Under the pieces are notes generated by a model. That model was not told where the DNA came from. It saw nothing but the letters and a program-made list of their open reading frames with translations, and ran no database searches. From positions 1 to 63,580 of the forward strand of contig JAJRVW010000135.1 in NCBI GenBank assembly GCA_024277115.1: DNA of 63,580 nucleotides. The letters run 5' to 3'. This stretch comes from Calditrichota bacterium. GTDB lineage: Bacteria; Calditrichota; Calditrichia; Calditrichales; J004. The number at the start of each line of letters is the position of its first letter. Within the stretch, counting starts at the first letter, position 1. Position numbers and translations under genes: made by a program. This document shows positions 25,072 through 35,002 of this stretch, piece after piece.

Positions 25072-27750
25072 ATGAGTGCAAATATGCAACATATGGAAAA
25101 CATTGAAGAAATTGAATTACAGGAATGGCTGGAATCACTGGACTATGTGATCCAATCAGGTGGGCCGGAACGGGCAAAGAAATTATTGCAGGCCTTGCAG
25201 GCACGCGCCTATTACGATGGGATCAAATTACCGTTCTCTGCCAATACGCCTTATATAAATACAATTTTGCGGGATGATGAACCCAAATTCCCCGGCAGCA
25301 GGGAAATTGAACGGCGCAATAAAAGTATAATCCGTTGGAATGCCATGGCCATGGTTGTGCGCGCCAATAAACACGAAGAAGGCATTGGCGGGCACATATC
25401 CACCTACGCCTCGGCGGCTACTTTGTACGAAGTAGGATTTAATCATTTTTTCCGTGCTCCTTCTGATGGGTTTAATGGCGATATTGTCTTTTTTCAAGGC
25501 CATGCTTCACCGGGTATTTATTCCCGCGCCTTTATGGAAGGCCGGTTGTCATCGACTCAGCTAAAAAACTTTCGTCACGAAGCAAGTAAAGACGGTTTGT
25601 CGTCATACCCACATCCCTGGCTGATGCCTAATTTTTGGCAGTTTGCGACGGTCTCAATGGGGCTTGGCCCAATTATGGCAATTTATCAGGCACGATTTAA
25701 CCGCTATATGGAAGACCGTAAATTAAAACCCGTAAATGATGAAAAAGTGTGGGCCTTTGTCGGTGATGGTGAAACAGATGAACCCGAAGCACTGGGTGCG
25801 ATTTCCCTGGCTGCGCGTGAAAAACTGGATAACCTGATCTTTGTTGTAAACTGTAACCTGCAAAGACTCGATGGTCCGGTTCGTGGTAATGGTAAAATTA
25901 TCCAGGAGCTGGAACGGAATTTCCGCGGCGCCGGATGGAATGTAATCAAAGTAATTTGGGGCGAAGACTGGGACCCCATTTTAGCGCAAGACAAAGAAGG
26001 CTTGCTTGTAAAACGCATGGGCGAGGTGGTTGATGGTGAGTACCAAAATTATATCACCAAAGGCGGGGCTTACCTGCGCCAACATTTTTGGGGCAAATAT
26101 CCGCAGCTTCTCAAATTGGTTGAACATTTAAGCGACGAGCAGCTCACAAAATTACGCCTGGGTGGGCACGATCCTAAAAAAGTGCATGCCGCCTATGATG
26201 CCGCTACCAAGCATAAGGGCGCGCCGACTGTAATCCTTGCACGTACGGTTAAAGGGTATGGCCTCGGCGAAGCCGGCGAAGGCAAAAATATTACCCACTC
26301 CCAAAAGAAATTGAACGATGACGAATTACGCCATTTCCGTTCCCGTTTTGGCATTCCGGTTTCCGATGAGGAAATTGATGAAATCCCATTTTATAAACCG
26401 GGTGAAAATAGTCCGGAAATCCAATATTTAAAGGATAGGCGCCAGCAACTTGGCGGGGCATTTCCACAGCGGCGCATGGAAAGCACACCACTTAAAACCC
26501 CGGATGAATCTTTATTTGAAGAGTTTTATGAAGGAACAGGTGACAGGCCTGCTTCAACAACGATGGTTTTTGTGCGCATGCTCTCCAAATTATTACGTGA
26601 CAAAGAGTTTGGTAAATATATCGTACCGATTGTACCGGACGAAGCGCGTACCTTTGGGATGGAATCCCTTTTTCGCCAGGTAGGGATTTACGCCCATGCC
26701 GGCCAGCTTTACGAGCCGATGGACCGGGAATCGCTCCTTTATTATAAGGAGGCCGAAAACGGCCAGATCCTTGAAGAAGGGTTAACCGAAGCGGGGTCTA
26801 TGTCATCCTTTATTGCAGCGGGTACTGCGTATTCCACGAATAATATCAACACCATTCCTTTCTTTATTTTCTACTCCATGTTCGGCATTCAGCGTATCGG
26901 TGATTTGGCTTGGGCTGCCGGTGATATGCGCTCCCGCGGGTTTATGCTGGGCGCTACGGCAGGGAGAACAACCCTGGCTGGTGAAGGTTTGCAGCATCAG
27001 GATGGCAACAGTCATCTTATGTTTTTCCCTTACCCCAATGTAAAAGCTTATGATCCTGCTTTTGCTTACGAACTGGCCGTGATCATCCATAATGGTATCG
27101 ATAGGATGTATTGCCAAAATATCAATGAATATTATTACATCACTGTGATGAACGAAAATTATGTTCAGCAGGCCATGCCAAAGTCCAAAAATATTAAAGA
27201 AAATATTTTAAAAGGGATGTACAAATTCCGTGCGTCGAAAAAGAAGACGGCTAAGATGCAGGTAAACCTTTTTGGAAGCGGTACAATTATGAATTGTGTC
27301 ATCCGGGCTGCGGATATGCTGGAAAAAAAATACAGTATCGCGGCGGATATTTACAGTGTAACCGGCTATAAAGAATTGCACAACGAAGGCAACCAGGCCG
27401 ACCGTTGGAATATGTTGCATCCGGATAAAAAGGCAAAAGTGCCGTTTATCTCCCAGCAGTTAAAAGATGCCAAAGGGGTTTTTGTGGCGGCATCGGATTA
27501 TGTAAAGGCTTTGCCGGAGACTGTTGCAAAATGGGTTCCCGGCCGTTTGGCCGTTTTGGGCACCGATGGTTTTGGTCGCAGTGACGGACGCAACCAGCTA
27601 AGAGATTTCTTTGAAGTAGACGAGCGTTATATTGTTTTGGCGGCTTTAACAGAGCTGGCTAAAGATGGCAAAATAAAAACAGCCGAACTCAGCAAAGCCA
27701 TTAAAGAAATGGACATTGATGCGGATAAAGCCGATCCGTTGGTGAGTTAA
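25072..27750 (+). CDS. aceE: pyruvate dehydrogenase E1, homodimeric
   Basis: An 892-residue thiamine diphosphate enzyme that decarboxylates pyruvate and passes the acetyl group to E2. The thiamine motif is seen as FVGDGETDEPEAL ... FVVNCNLQRLDGPVRGNGK. The C-terminal half has LTEAGSMSSFIAAGTAYS and GLQHQDGNSH, as in the single-chain AceE type rather than the two-chain E1. Length matches the family. The ATG follows AAGGGAAG. The gene begins an aceE-aceF-lpdA set with spacers of 144 and 277 bases, so internal promoters are possible. Confidence 0.97.
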   Translation: MSANMQHMENIEEIELQEWLESLDYVIQSGGPERAKKLLQALQARAYYDGIKLPFSANTPYINTILRDDEPKFPGSREIERRNKSIIRWNAMAMVVRANKHEEGIGGHISTYASAATLYEVGFNHFFRAPSDGFNGDIVFFQGHASPGIYSRAFMEGRLSSTQLKNFRHEASKDGLSSYPHPWLMPNFWQFATVSMGLGPIMAIYQARFNRYMEDRKLKPVNDEKVWAFVGDGETDEPEALGAISLAAREKLDNLIFVVNCNLQRLDGPVRGNGKIIQELERNFRGAGWNVIKVIWGEDWDPILAQDKEGLLVKRMGEVVDGEYQNYITKGGAYLRQHFWGKYPQLLKLVEHLSDEQLTKLRLGGHDPKKVHAAYDAATKHKGAPTVILARTVKGYGLGEAGEGKNITHSQKKLNDDELRHFRSRFGIPVSDEEIDEIPFYKPGENSPEIQYLKDRRQQLGGAFPQRRMESTPLKTPDESLFEEFYEGTGDRPASTTMVFVRMLSKLLRDKEFGKYIVPIVPDEARTFGMESLFRQVGIYAHAGQLYEPMDRESLLYYKEAENGQILEEGLTEAGSMSSFIAAGTAYSTNNINTIPFFIFYSMFGIQRIGDLAWAAGDMRSRGFMLGATAGRTTLAGEGLQHQDGNSHLMFFPYPNVKAYDPAFAYELAVIIHNGIDRMYCQNINEYYYITVMNENYVQQAMPKSKNIKENILKGMYKFRASKKKTAKMQVNLFGSGTIMNCVIRAADMLEKKYSIAADIYSVTGYKELHNEGNQADRWNMLHPDKKAKVPFISQQLKDAKGVFVAASDYVKALPETVAKWVPGRLAVLGTDGFGRSDGRNQLRDFFEVDERYIVLAALTELAKDGKIKTAELSKAIKEMDIDADKADPLVS

Positions 27751-27894
27751 TGGAATAGACTAAATGGTTATGAAGAACTAATAAACCTTGCTTATGCAAC
27801 ATGCTCATACCTTTATCGCTGTTTTCTTTATTGGAAGCAAATAACAACGAGTATGAGAAAGATCAAAGAGTAAGAAATTTGAGGAAAAAAATTT

Positions 27895-29541
27895 ATGTCA
27901 GTAGAAATTAAATTACCGGATTTGGGCGATAATATCGATTCTGGAACAGTTGTAAGTATTTTTGTTTCGGAAGGCGATACAATTGAACAAGAGCAAGGGC
28001 TAATCGAGCTTGAAACAGATAAAGCGGTTATTGAAGTCCCTTCGCCCTCTGCCGGTACTGTAAAAAAAATACGTATTAAAAGCGGTGATGAAATAAAAGT
28101 AGGCCAGGTGATAATCGAACTGGACGAGACGGGTGTTGCCCCAGCTAAAACCGCGCCGGAACCGATTACAGAGCCGGATAAAAAAAAGGTTGAAGAAACA
28201 AAACCGCAAGCTGTCGAAGAAAAAACCATACAAAGCGGGAAGCCAAGCATGGCGGATTTTAAAATTCCAAATATGGGCGATAATGTCGATTCAGGAACGG
28301 TTACATCCATCCTGGTAAATGTGGGCGATACCGTCGAGATTGAGCAAGGTCTTGTGGAGCTGGAGACGGATAAAGCGGTTATTGAGGTGCCATCGGATGT
28401 GAAGGGCGTTATTAAAGAGATTATTGTAAAAGACGGCGACACGGTTTCAGTCGGCCAAAAAATTATGGTGATTGAATCTACCGGCGAAACACAGGCGACA
28501 GCTTCTCCTGCAGAGGTAGCTGTGCCTGCGCAAGATGTGGATCAGAGTGAAACGGAAAAACCAGCCAAGCCGATAACGCAAGAGCTTGTACACGATCCAA
28601 TTTCGGCAAAGGTATTTGAATCACCGTCCAAGAAAATTGCCCCGGCGTCGCCAAGCGTACGGCGGTTTGCCCGCGAAATTGGTCTGGATATTCACGAAGT
28701 GCCCGGAACAGGTCCCGGTGGCCGGATTTCAGTAGAAGATGTAAAATCATTTTCAAAATTACGTCATTCGCAAAAAAATATTGGGCAAGCGGCGGGTGCG
28801 CCGGTTCAGGCCATTGCCTTGCCGGATTTCAGCAAATATGGTACAATTGAGAAAGAGGGCCTAAATAAATTACGGCAAACTTCTGCAAAAAACTTAAGCT
28901 ATGCCTGGTCGTCCATTCCGCATGTAACCCAGTTTGATAAAGCCGACATCACCAACCTTGAAAAGCTGCGCAAGGCCAACGGCAAAAAGGCGGAAACGCG
29001 TGGCGGTAAGCTTACCATGACGGCGATTCTCGTAAAAGTGATTGAAGCGGCCTTGAGGAAATTCCCATCGTTTAACGCGAGTATCGATATGGCCAATAAC
29101 GAAATCATCTATAAAAAATATTTTAATATCGGCATTGCCGTGGATACGCCGCGTGGCCTTCTGGTGCCGGTGATTAAAGATGTGCAGTCCAAAAATATTA
29201 TTGATATTGCCGTGGAGATGACGGAAATATCGCAAAAGGCACGGGACAAAAAACTGGGAATTGATGACATGCAGGGCGGTAATTTTACCATCTCTAATTT
29301 GGGCGGTATTGGCGGCACGGGTTTTACGCCGATAGTTAATTCCCCGGAAGTGGCCATTCTGGGTGTTTCGCGGGCAGAGATGCAGCCAAAATATATCGAT
29401 GGTACTTTTGAACCGCGTTTGATGATGCCTTTGGTTTTATCCTATGATCACCGCATAATTGATGGTGCGGCCGCGGCCCGATTTCTGCGTTGGGTATGCG
29501 AGGTTTTGGAAGAACCGTTTAATGTTTTACTGGAAGGGTAG
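27895..29541 (+). CDS. aceF: dihydrolipoamide acetyltransferase, E2 of pyruvate dehydrogenase
   Basis: A 548-residue E2 with two N-terminal lipoyl domains; the lipoylated lysines are K43 and K160, each in ETDKAVIEVPS. Flexible linkers follow, then an E1/E3-binding domain (about 240-278, PSVRRFAREIGLDIHEV ... GPGGRISVEDV). The acetyltransferase domain ends with the active site SYDHRIIDG (H519, D523). GAGG lies upstream of the ATG. It forms the core of the complex with AceE and Lpd from the neighbouring genes. Confidence 0.97.
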   Translation: MSVEIKLPDLGDNIDSGTVVSIFVSEGDTIEQEQGLIELETDKAVIEVPSPSAGTVKKIRIKSGDEIKVGQVIIELDETGVAPAKTAPEPITEPDKKKVEETKPQAVEEKTIQSGKPSMADFKIPNMGDNVDSGTVTSILVNVGDTVEIEQGLVELETDKAVIEVPSDVKGVIKEIIVKDGDTVSVGQKIMVIESTGETQATASPAEVAVPAQDVDQSETEKPAKPITQELVHDPISAKVFESPSKKIAPASPSVRRFAREIGLDIHEVPGTGPGGRISVEDVKSFSKLRHSQKNIGQAAGAPVQAIALPDFSKYGTIEKEGLNKLRQTSAKNLSYAWSSIPHVTQFDKADITNLEKLRKANGKKAETRGGKLTMTAILVKVIEAALRKFPSFNASIDMANNEIIYKKYFNIGIAVDTPRGLLVPVIKDVQSKNIIDIAVEMTEISQKARDKKLGIDDMQGGNFTISNLGGIGGTGFTPIVNSPEVAILGVSRAEMQPKYIDGTFEPRLMMPLVLSYDHRIIDGAAAARFLRWVCEVLEEPFNVLLEG

Positions 29542-29581
29542 TTTCAAATCCTAATCTTGATCTTTATCATAATCCTAATCA

Positions 29582-29797
29582 GTAGAGTATTTTGATATTG
29601 CAAAAGGATCATCATTTGAGTGTGCTGCCGCTTTAGATATCCTAGTAGTTCAAAAAGTTGCATCGGCCTCTGAGATTAATTCCGGAAAAGAGATATTAAA
29701 AAATATTATAAATATGTTGATCGGGCTAATACGAAATAACTCAGATAGGGTGTGTGAACCGGAAGTAAAAAATGGAACTGATTATGATCACGTTTAA
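29582..29797 (+). pseudogene. relic of a four-helix-bundle (bS23-like) gene
   Basis: Forward reading gives VEYFDIAKGSSFECAAALD and continues for 71 codons to a TAA at 29795, including GKEILKNIINMLIGLIRNNS. This matches the C-terminal two thirds of the small four-helix-bundle proteins that often occur as stray genes in FCB-type genomes. No start codon or N-terminal part is present. The region just before it (about 29546-29580) is a loose AATCCTAATC-type repeat. It appears to be a remnant inserted between aceF and lpdA. Confidence 0.7.
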
Positions 29798-29818
29798 GAA
29801 ATTTTAAGGAATAAAAAT

Positions 29819-31246
29819 ATGTCTGAAGATATAAAAGGAATAAACCTGGTTGTTATCGGCGGTGGGCCGGGCGGTTATGCCGCTGCTTTTTTAGCTGCCG
29901 ACCTGGGGATGAACGTAACACTGGTTGACCCGGAGAAAAACCCTGGCGGTGTTTGTTTATACCGTGGATGCATTCCATCCAAAGCTTTGTTGCATGTGGC
30001 CAAATTGATCGATGAAAGCAAAGAGGCGCACAAACGGGGCGTCACTTTTAAAGAGCCTGAAGTCGATCTGGATAAATTGCGGGCTTATAAAGATGGTGTT
30101 GTGGAAAAGTTGACCAATGGCACCGGGCAATTATTAAAGCAGCGTAAAATCAACCACATTCGCGGCCACGCTAAATTTGTAAATGCCACCACTCTGGAGA
30201 TTGATACCATCGATCGTAAGAAAGAGACTCTAAGTTTTCAGTTTGCGATTATCGCGACAGGTTCGCGCCCGATCCATATTCCCTCGCTTATTCCGGATTC
30301 GTCCCGTATTATAAACTCCACCGGAGCGCTTAAATTGGAGGATATTCCAAAATCGATGTTGATTATGGGCGGCGGCGTTATCGGCCTGGAAATGGGCAGC
30401 GTTTATTCCACATTAGGCAGCGCGGTATCTGTTGTGGAAATGTTGCCGGGACTGATCCCCGGAGCTGATCGTGATTTAGTACGCATCCTGCAAAAAAGTA
30501 TCGAGCCGAAGTACAAAAAAATAATGCTCAACACAAAAGTTGTGGCCATGAAAGAAGTAAAAGGTGCGATTAAGGTTTCTTTTGAAACAAAAGACGGGGA
30601 AACCTTTGATGAAAAATACGACAAGGTTTTGGTGACCATCGGGCGTACACCAAACTCCGGCAGCCTCGGATTAAAGAACACAAAAGTGGCTGTTGATGAA
30701 AAAGGTTTTATCCAAACGGACATTCAACGTCGCACACACGAACCCAACATTTTTGCCATTGGCGATGTAGTGGGCAACCCCATGTTGGCGCACAAAGCCT
30801 CGCATGAAGGGCATGTTGCGGTTGAGACCATCGCCGGGCATAAAGCCGCTTTCGAGCCCAACGCCATCCCGGCAGTGGGTTATACGGATCCCGAATTGGC
30901 CTGGGCAGGTTTAACCGAAACAGAAGCCAAAGAGCAAGGTCAAAAAGTAGAAGTTTTTCGTTTCCCATGGGCGGCATCCGGGCGGGCCATTACCATGGAC
31001 CGTATTGATGGAATGACTAAATTGATTGTTGACCCCGAATCGGAACGCATTTTGGGCATGGGGCTTGTGGGCGTTGGCGCCGGAGAACTTATCTCCGAAG
31101 GCGTTTTGGCGATTGAGATGGCCACTTTGGCGAGCGATTTAAAAATGAGCATCCATCCGCACCCAACCATTTCGGAAACAATTATGGAATCGGCAGAAAT
31201 GTTTTTTGGTACGGCCACACACGTTTACCGGCCAAAGAGGAAGTAA
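29819..31246 (+). CDS. lpdA: dihydrolipoyl dehydrogenase, E3
   Basis: A 475-residue flavoprotein that reoxidises the lipoyl groups of E2 with NAD. The FAD motif is GGGPGGY (14-20), the redox-active disulfide is C46/C51 in GGVCLYRGCIPSK, the NAD motif is IMGGGVIGLEMGSVY, and the active-site pair H448/E453 lies in HPHPTISE. AAGGA precedes the ATG. It completes the pyruvate dehydrogenase set but may also serve other 2-oxoacid complexes. The 277-base gap before it contains the relic gene at 29582-29797. Confidence 0.96.
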   Translation: MSEDIKGINLVVIGGGPGGYAAAFLAADLGMNVTLVDPEKNPGGVCLYRGCIPSKALLHVAKLIDESKEAHKRGVTFKEPEVDLDKLRAYKDGVVEKLTNGTGQLLKQRKINHIRGHAKFVNATTLEIDTIDRKKETLSFQFAIIATGSRPIHIPSLIPDSSRIINSTGALKLEDIPKSMLIMGGGVIGLEMGSVYSTLGSAVSVVEMLPGLIPGADRDLVRILQKSIEPKYKKIMLNTKVVAMKEVKGAIKVSFETKDGETFDEKYDKVLVTIGRTPNSGSLGLKNTKVAVDEKGFIQTDIQRRTHEPNIFAIGDVVGNPMLAHKASHEGHVAVETIAGHKAAFEPNAIPAVGYTDPELAWAGLTETEAKEQGQKVEVFRFPWAASGRAITMDRIDGMTKLIVDPESERILGMGLVGVGAGELISEGVLAIEMATLASDLKMSIHPHPTISETIMESAEMFFGTATHVYRPKRK

Positions 31247-31569
31247 ACCCATTTGGGCTGGCCTAATTTAACTTCTACGCTTAGAAAAATCATTATGCCT
31301 TGTTCATTGATCGCTGTTTAATAAATGATCAAAGTGTATTGGTTTTTGGGGTAAAACTTTATAGATAGGACTGTTTTTAGGTTTTTGTAATTTGCGGCTA
31401 AAAACCACATTTGTCCTAAAGGCCGATTCTGTGGGAAACAAAATTAGACTATATTTATGTAGGACAGCAGTGACGGCAAAACTAATTTTTTCTATGCGGA
31501 TTTTTTTGTTAAATTGTTAAATTGAAAAACTCACAAAACAGTTTAAAAATTTATAAGCGGGAGTCTAAA
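31247..31569. other. intergenic region with a two-tier hairpin, upstream of fumC
   Basis: No gene was found. A two-part stem is formed by TAGGAC (31366-31371) with GTCCTA (31413-31418) and, inside it, GTTTTTAG (31373-31380) with CTAAAAAC (31398-31405). It could be an mRNA leader or a terminator-like structure for lpdA, though no T-run follows. The last 60 bases before fumC are AT-rich, as expected of a promoter. Confidence 0.45.
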
Positions 31570-32955
31570 ATGCGTAAAGAAAAAGATGCACTTGGCGAAG
31601 TAATGGTGCCGGAAGATAAATATTTTGGCGCACAAACCCAGCGGGCCTCACAAAATTTTAAAATAGGAATGGAATTCTTTCCGAAAGAAATGATACGGGC
31701 ACATGCCTTGGTTAAAAAAGCTGCCGCGAGGGTAAATGCAGCACTTAGCGGTCTTGATAAAAAAATTGCCAATACAATTGACCAGGCTGCGAACGAAGTA
31801 ATCGAAGGAAAACTGGATGATCACTTTCCTCTGGTAATATGGCAAAGTGGAAGCGCTACACAGTTTAATATGAATGTTAACGAGGTTATCGCTAACCGGG
31901 CAATTGAAATTCTTGGCGGCCAAATGGGCACAAAAGCGCCTGTTCATCCCAACGACCATGTAAACATGTCTCAATCAACAAACGATACGATCCCAACCTC
32001 AATGCATGTTGCGACTGTGATTGCGCTTAAGGAAAAATTGCTACCCGCAGTTGAATATCTGCGCAAAGGTTTGGAAAAAAAATCCGCGGACTTTAAAGAT
32101 ATTGTTAAAATTGGCCGGACACATTTGCAAGATGCCACACCTTTAACTTTAGGACAGGAATTTTCCGGCTATGCCGCGCAGCTGGAACAAGCCGAGGAAA
32201 CAATCACAAATAGTTTAAACCATTTATACGAACTGGCCATCGGCGGCACGGCTGTTGGCTCCGGGTTAAACACAAAGATTGGCTATGACGCTAAAATGGT
32301 CGAAGAAATCAGTAAAATATCCGGTCATGATTTTAAGGTAGGGCGAAATAAATTTGCCGGACTTGCGGCACATGACGCGATAGTGGAAACATCGGGTGCA
32401 TTAAAAACTTTAGGTGCCGCCTTAATGAAAATCGCCAATGACATCCGCTGGTTGGGCAGTGGCCCACGTAGTGGCTTGGGTGAGCTAAACCTTCCTGCAA
32501 ACGAGCCGGGAAGTTCAATTATGCCGGGCAAAATCAATCCCACTCAAAGTGAAATGGTTACGCAGGTTGTATGCCAGGTATATGGCAATGATACAACAAT
32601 CTCCATGGCAGGCTCTATGGGTAATTTTGAGCTTAATGTATTTAAACCTTTAATGGCCTTTAACATCATTCAGTCAATTAATATATTAGCAGATGCCTGC
32701 AAATCTTTTCAGGATAATGCCATTGCAGGTGTTGAAGCGAATATGAAAAATATTACGGCCCACTTAACAAATTCACTGATGCTTGTTACCTCTTTAAACA
32801 GGTATATCGGCTATGACAAAGCAGCCCAGATGGCATTAAAAGCCTGGCGGGAAGATAAAACCCTTAAAGAAGCCGGATTAGAGCTAGGCTTCTTAACTGA
32901 AAAAGAATTTGATGCTTGGGTACGTCCGGAAAATATGACAGGCCCAACCAAGTAA
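31570..32955 (+). CDS. fumC: class II fumarate hydratase
   Basis: A 461-residue enzyme of the fumarase/aspartase superfamily that hydrates fumarate to malate. The signature GSSIMPGKIN (314-323) and the base-bearing loop GRTHLQDATP (H185, S315 by analogy with E. coli FumC H188/S318) are present, together with SQSTNDTIPTS. ATG 31570 has GGGAG eight bases upstream; the frame extends 16 codons upstream without support. Fumarase is preferred over aspartase because the length and WQSGSATQFNMN stretch fit FumC. It appears monocistronic with its own terminator. Confidence 0.96.
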   Translation: MRKEKDALGEVMVPEDKYFGAQTQRASQNFKIGMEFFPKEMIRAHALVKKAAARVNAALSGLDKKIANTIDQAANEVIEGKLDDHFPLVIWQSGSATQFNMNVNEVIANRAIEILGGQMGTKAPVHPNDHVNMSQSTNDTIPTSMHVATVIALKEKLLPAVEYLRKGLEKKSADFKDIVKIGRTHLQDATPLTLGQEFSGYAAQLEQAEETITNSLNHLYELAIGGTAVGSGLNTKIGYDAKMVEEISKISGHDFKVGRNKFAGLAAHDAIVETSGALKTLGAALMKIANDIRWLGSGPRSGLGELNLPANEPGSSIMPGKINPTQSEMVTQVVCQVYGNDTTISMAGSMGNFELNVFKPLMAFNIIQSINILADACKSFQDNAIAGVEANMKNITAHLTNSLMLVTSLNRYIGYDKAAQMALKAWREDKTLKEAGLELGFLTEKEFDAWVRPENMTGPTK

Positions 32956-32968
32956 AATAAATGTTTTT

Positions 32969-33006
32969 GCCCGGATCAGGATTAAATCTTCTTGTTCCGG
33001 GCTTTT
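32969..33006 (+). terminator. intrinsic terminator after fumC
   Basis: GCCCGGA (32969-32975) pairs with TCCGGGC (32996-33002) and is followed by four T's. It lies 13 bases after the fumC stop codon. The loop is about 20 bases. Confidence 0.8.
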
Positions 33007-33095
33007 ACGGTCAAAACCTTATCTTAAAATTGCTCTTCCTCGTTTTAGAAATTTATATCATTATTATTATAATAAAATAGACAAGCTAAAACTTT

Positions 33096-34060
33096 ATGCA
33101 AGAAGTTGTTTTTCTAAAAAAAATGCCCACGATTGGAAACAGGTTGAGTCTTTGATTGAATCCAATTCGCACTTTAACGCGGATGAGTTAACCGATCTTT
33201 ATATCCGTTTAACAGATGATTTAGCCTACTCAAAAACTTTTTACCCACAAAGCAAAACAACAACATATTTAAATACACTAACTACGCGGATCCATCAACA
33301 AATCTATCGAAACAAAAAAGAAAAAACAGCACGTTTCAAAATTTTTTGGCTTCGGGAATTGCCGTTTCTTTTTTATAAACACCGTTATAAACTACTAACG
33401 TCATTTATAATATTTTCCTTCGCCGTACTCATAGGTGCCGCTTCTGCGGCAAATGACAATGGTTTTGTACGGACAATTTTAGGTGACCAGTACGTAAACA
33501 TGACATTGGAAAATATTAAAAACAACGATCCAATGGCGGTATATAAAAAAATGAACGAAATTGATATGTTTCTGGGGATAACTTTTAATAATATCCGGGT
33601 ATCATTTATGGCATTTATTGCCGGCATATTTCTCTCATTCGGCAGCGGGTTTCTTTTATTACAGAATGGAATAATGTTAGGCTCGTTTCAATATTTTTTT
33701 TATGAACAAGGCCTGTTGATGGATTCAATTTTAGCCATCTGGGTTCATGGAACATTGGAAATATCTGCAATTATCATTGCCGGTGGCGCAGGCATCGTAA
33801 TGGGCAATTCAATTCTGTTTCCGGGTACTTTTAGCCGTAAAGAAGCATTTGCCCGGGGCGCTCGCGAAGGGATGAAAATAGTAGTTGGCCTGGTGCCCAT
33901 ATTTATTATGGCAGGATTTTTAGAGGGCTTTGTTACCAGGCATACAGATATGCCCCTCCTACTAAATATTCTAATAATTTTCGCTTCACTTGGTTTTGTA
34001 CTCTTTTATTTTTTAGTTTATCCACGTTTGCTTATCAGGAAAGTACATAAACCTGCCTGA
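33096..34060 (+). CDS. SpoIIM/DUF95 family membrane protein, apparent frameshift near the N-terminus
   Basis: The main frame (ending 34060) encodes a SpoIIM-like integral membrane protein: a soluble start (ADELTDLYIRLTDDLAYSKTFYPQSKTT) followed by about five membrane helices. That frame has only a TTG at 33152 as start. A better start is ATG 33096 in another frame, giving MQEVVFLKK, the expected family start. It would join the main frame (NAHDWKQVESLIE) if the A-tract at 33116-33123 had nine A's instead of eight. So one base seems missing, by sequencing error, mutation or slippage. It is the first gene of the MoxR-type operon. Its function in non-sporulating bacteria is unknown. Confidence 0.82.
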
Positions 34061-34146
34061 TTAATAAATCTATTTCATCTTATTTATTTACATATATTTT
34101 AACAGATAAAGCAAAACAAGTAATTACTTTTTTGGGAGGCCTAATT

Positions 34147-34989
34147 ATGAACGAATTCGATTTTTACAGGTCACGGAAAATCGGAGAGACCATTAACGCA
34201 ACATTTGCTTTTATCCGTCAGGAATTTATTCCAATGGGCAAAAGTATTCTTTTTATAGTTGGCCCACTCATGTTAATTGCAGCTATTATTTCCAACTCCA
34301 GTTTTAAACAACAGTTTGCACCGGATCAAAACTTTGCATTTTCAAGTGAATACTGGGGCAATTTTGGTCTTTTAATGTTTTTTAGCCTGGCCATTTATGT
34401 CCTGCTTTTCCTGGTGATAAATCATTATATCCTGTTCTATATAAATAAGGATGAGAACCGTTTTAATGTTCAGGCGATCTTCAATAAAAGTATAAAAGAT
34501 TTTTGGAAACTATTTGGTGTGACGGTTCTTTTTTCAGTATTAATAGTCATTGCCTTCATGATTTTTATTCTTCCGGGTATTTATCTTTCCGTTTCATTAA
34601 GCCTCGCTTATGCCGTAATTATCCACGAGAGAGCTACGATCGGTACCGCCTTTAACCGAAGCGCATTCCTCATCAAAGAATACTGGTGGTTTACCTTTGG
34701 GCTCTTGTTATTGATTTGGATATTGGTGTATGTGCTGCAATTAATTTTTCAGGCACCCTTTCTTATCATTGGCATCCTTTATGGTATCCATGATGCCGAC
34801 CCCGGAATCCTTACGGATTACAGTTGGTGGATTAGCATAAGCACCATCCTAAGTCAACTCTCCTATTTATTTTATGGGATTTTTGTTGTGGCCACAACGG
34901 TACATTATTACAGTCAACGTGAGAAAAAAGAAGCTGCCGGTCTGGCACAAAAAATAGATGCATTAAATCCGAACCCGACAGAAGAATAA
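34147..34989 (+). CDS. multi-pass membrane protein of unknown function in the MoxR operon
   Basis: A 280-residue protein with about six membrane helices, no enzymatic motif and a polar start (FDFYRSRKIGETINATFAFIRQEF). The middle has FMIFILPGIYLSVSLSLAYAVIIHERATIGTAF, resembling the YciC/DUF975-like membrane families with an RSxxL-type loop, but I cannot assign it firmly. ATG 34147 has GGGAGG at 34134-34139. It lies between the SpoIIM-like and DUF4129 genes in the same direction and probably belongs to their complex. Confidence 0.8.
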   Translation: MNEFDFYRSRKIGETINATFAFIRQEFIPMGKSILFIVGPLMLIAAIISNSSFKQQFAPDQNFAFSSEYWGNFGLLMFFSLAIYVLLFLVINHYILFYINKDENRFNVQAIFNKSIKDFWKLFGVTVLFSVLIVIAFMIFILPGIYLSVSLSLAYAVIIHERATIGTAFNRSAFLIKEYWWFTFGLLLLIWILVYVLQLIFQAPFLIIGILYGIHDADPGILTDYSWWISISTILSQLSYLFYGIFVVATTVHYYSQREKKEAAGLAQKIDALNPNPTEE

Positions 34990-35002
34990 ATTCTGTTTTA
35001 AT

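Noticed and set aside
33152-33154. TTG as true start of the SpoIIM-like protein
   Set aside because: No ribosome binding site, and codons upstream in the same frame (KNAHDWKQVE) look like family sequence that needs the upstream ATG.
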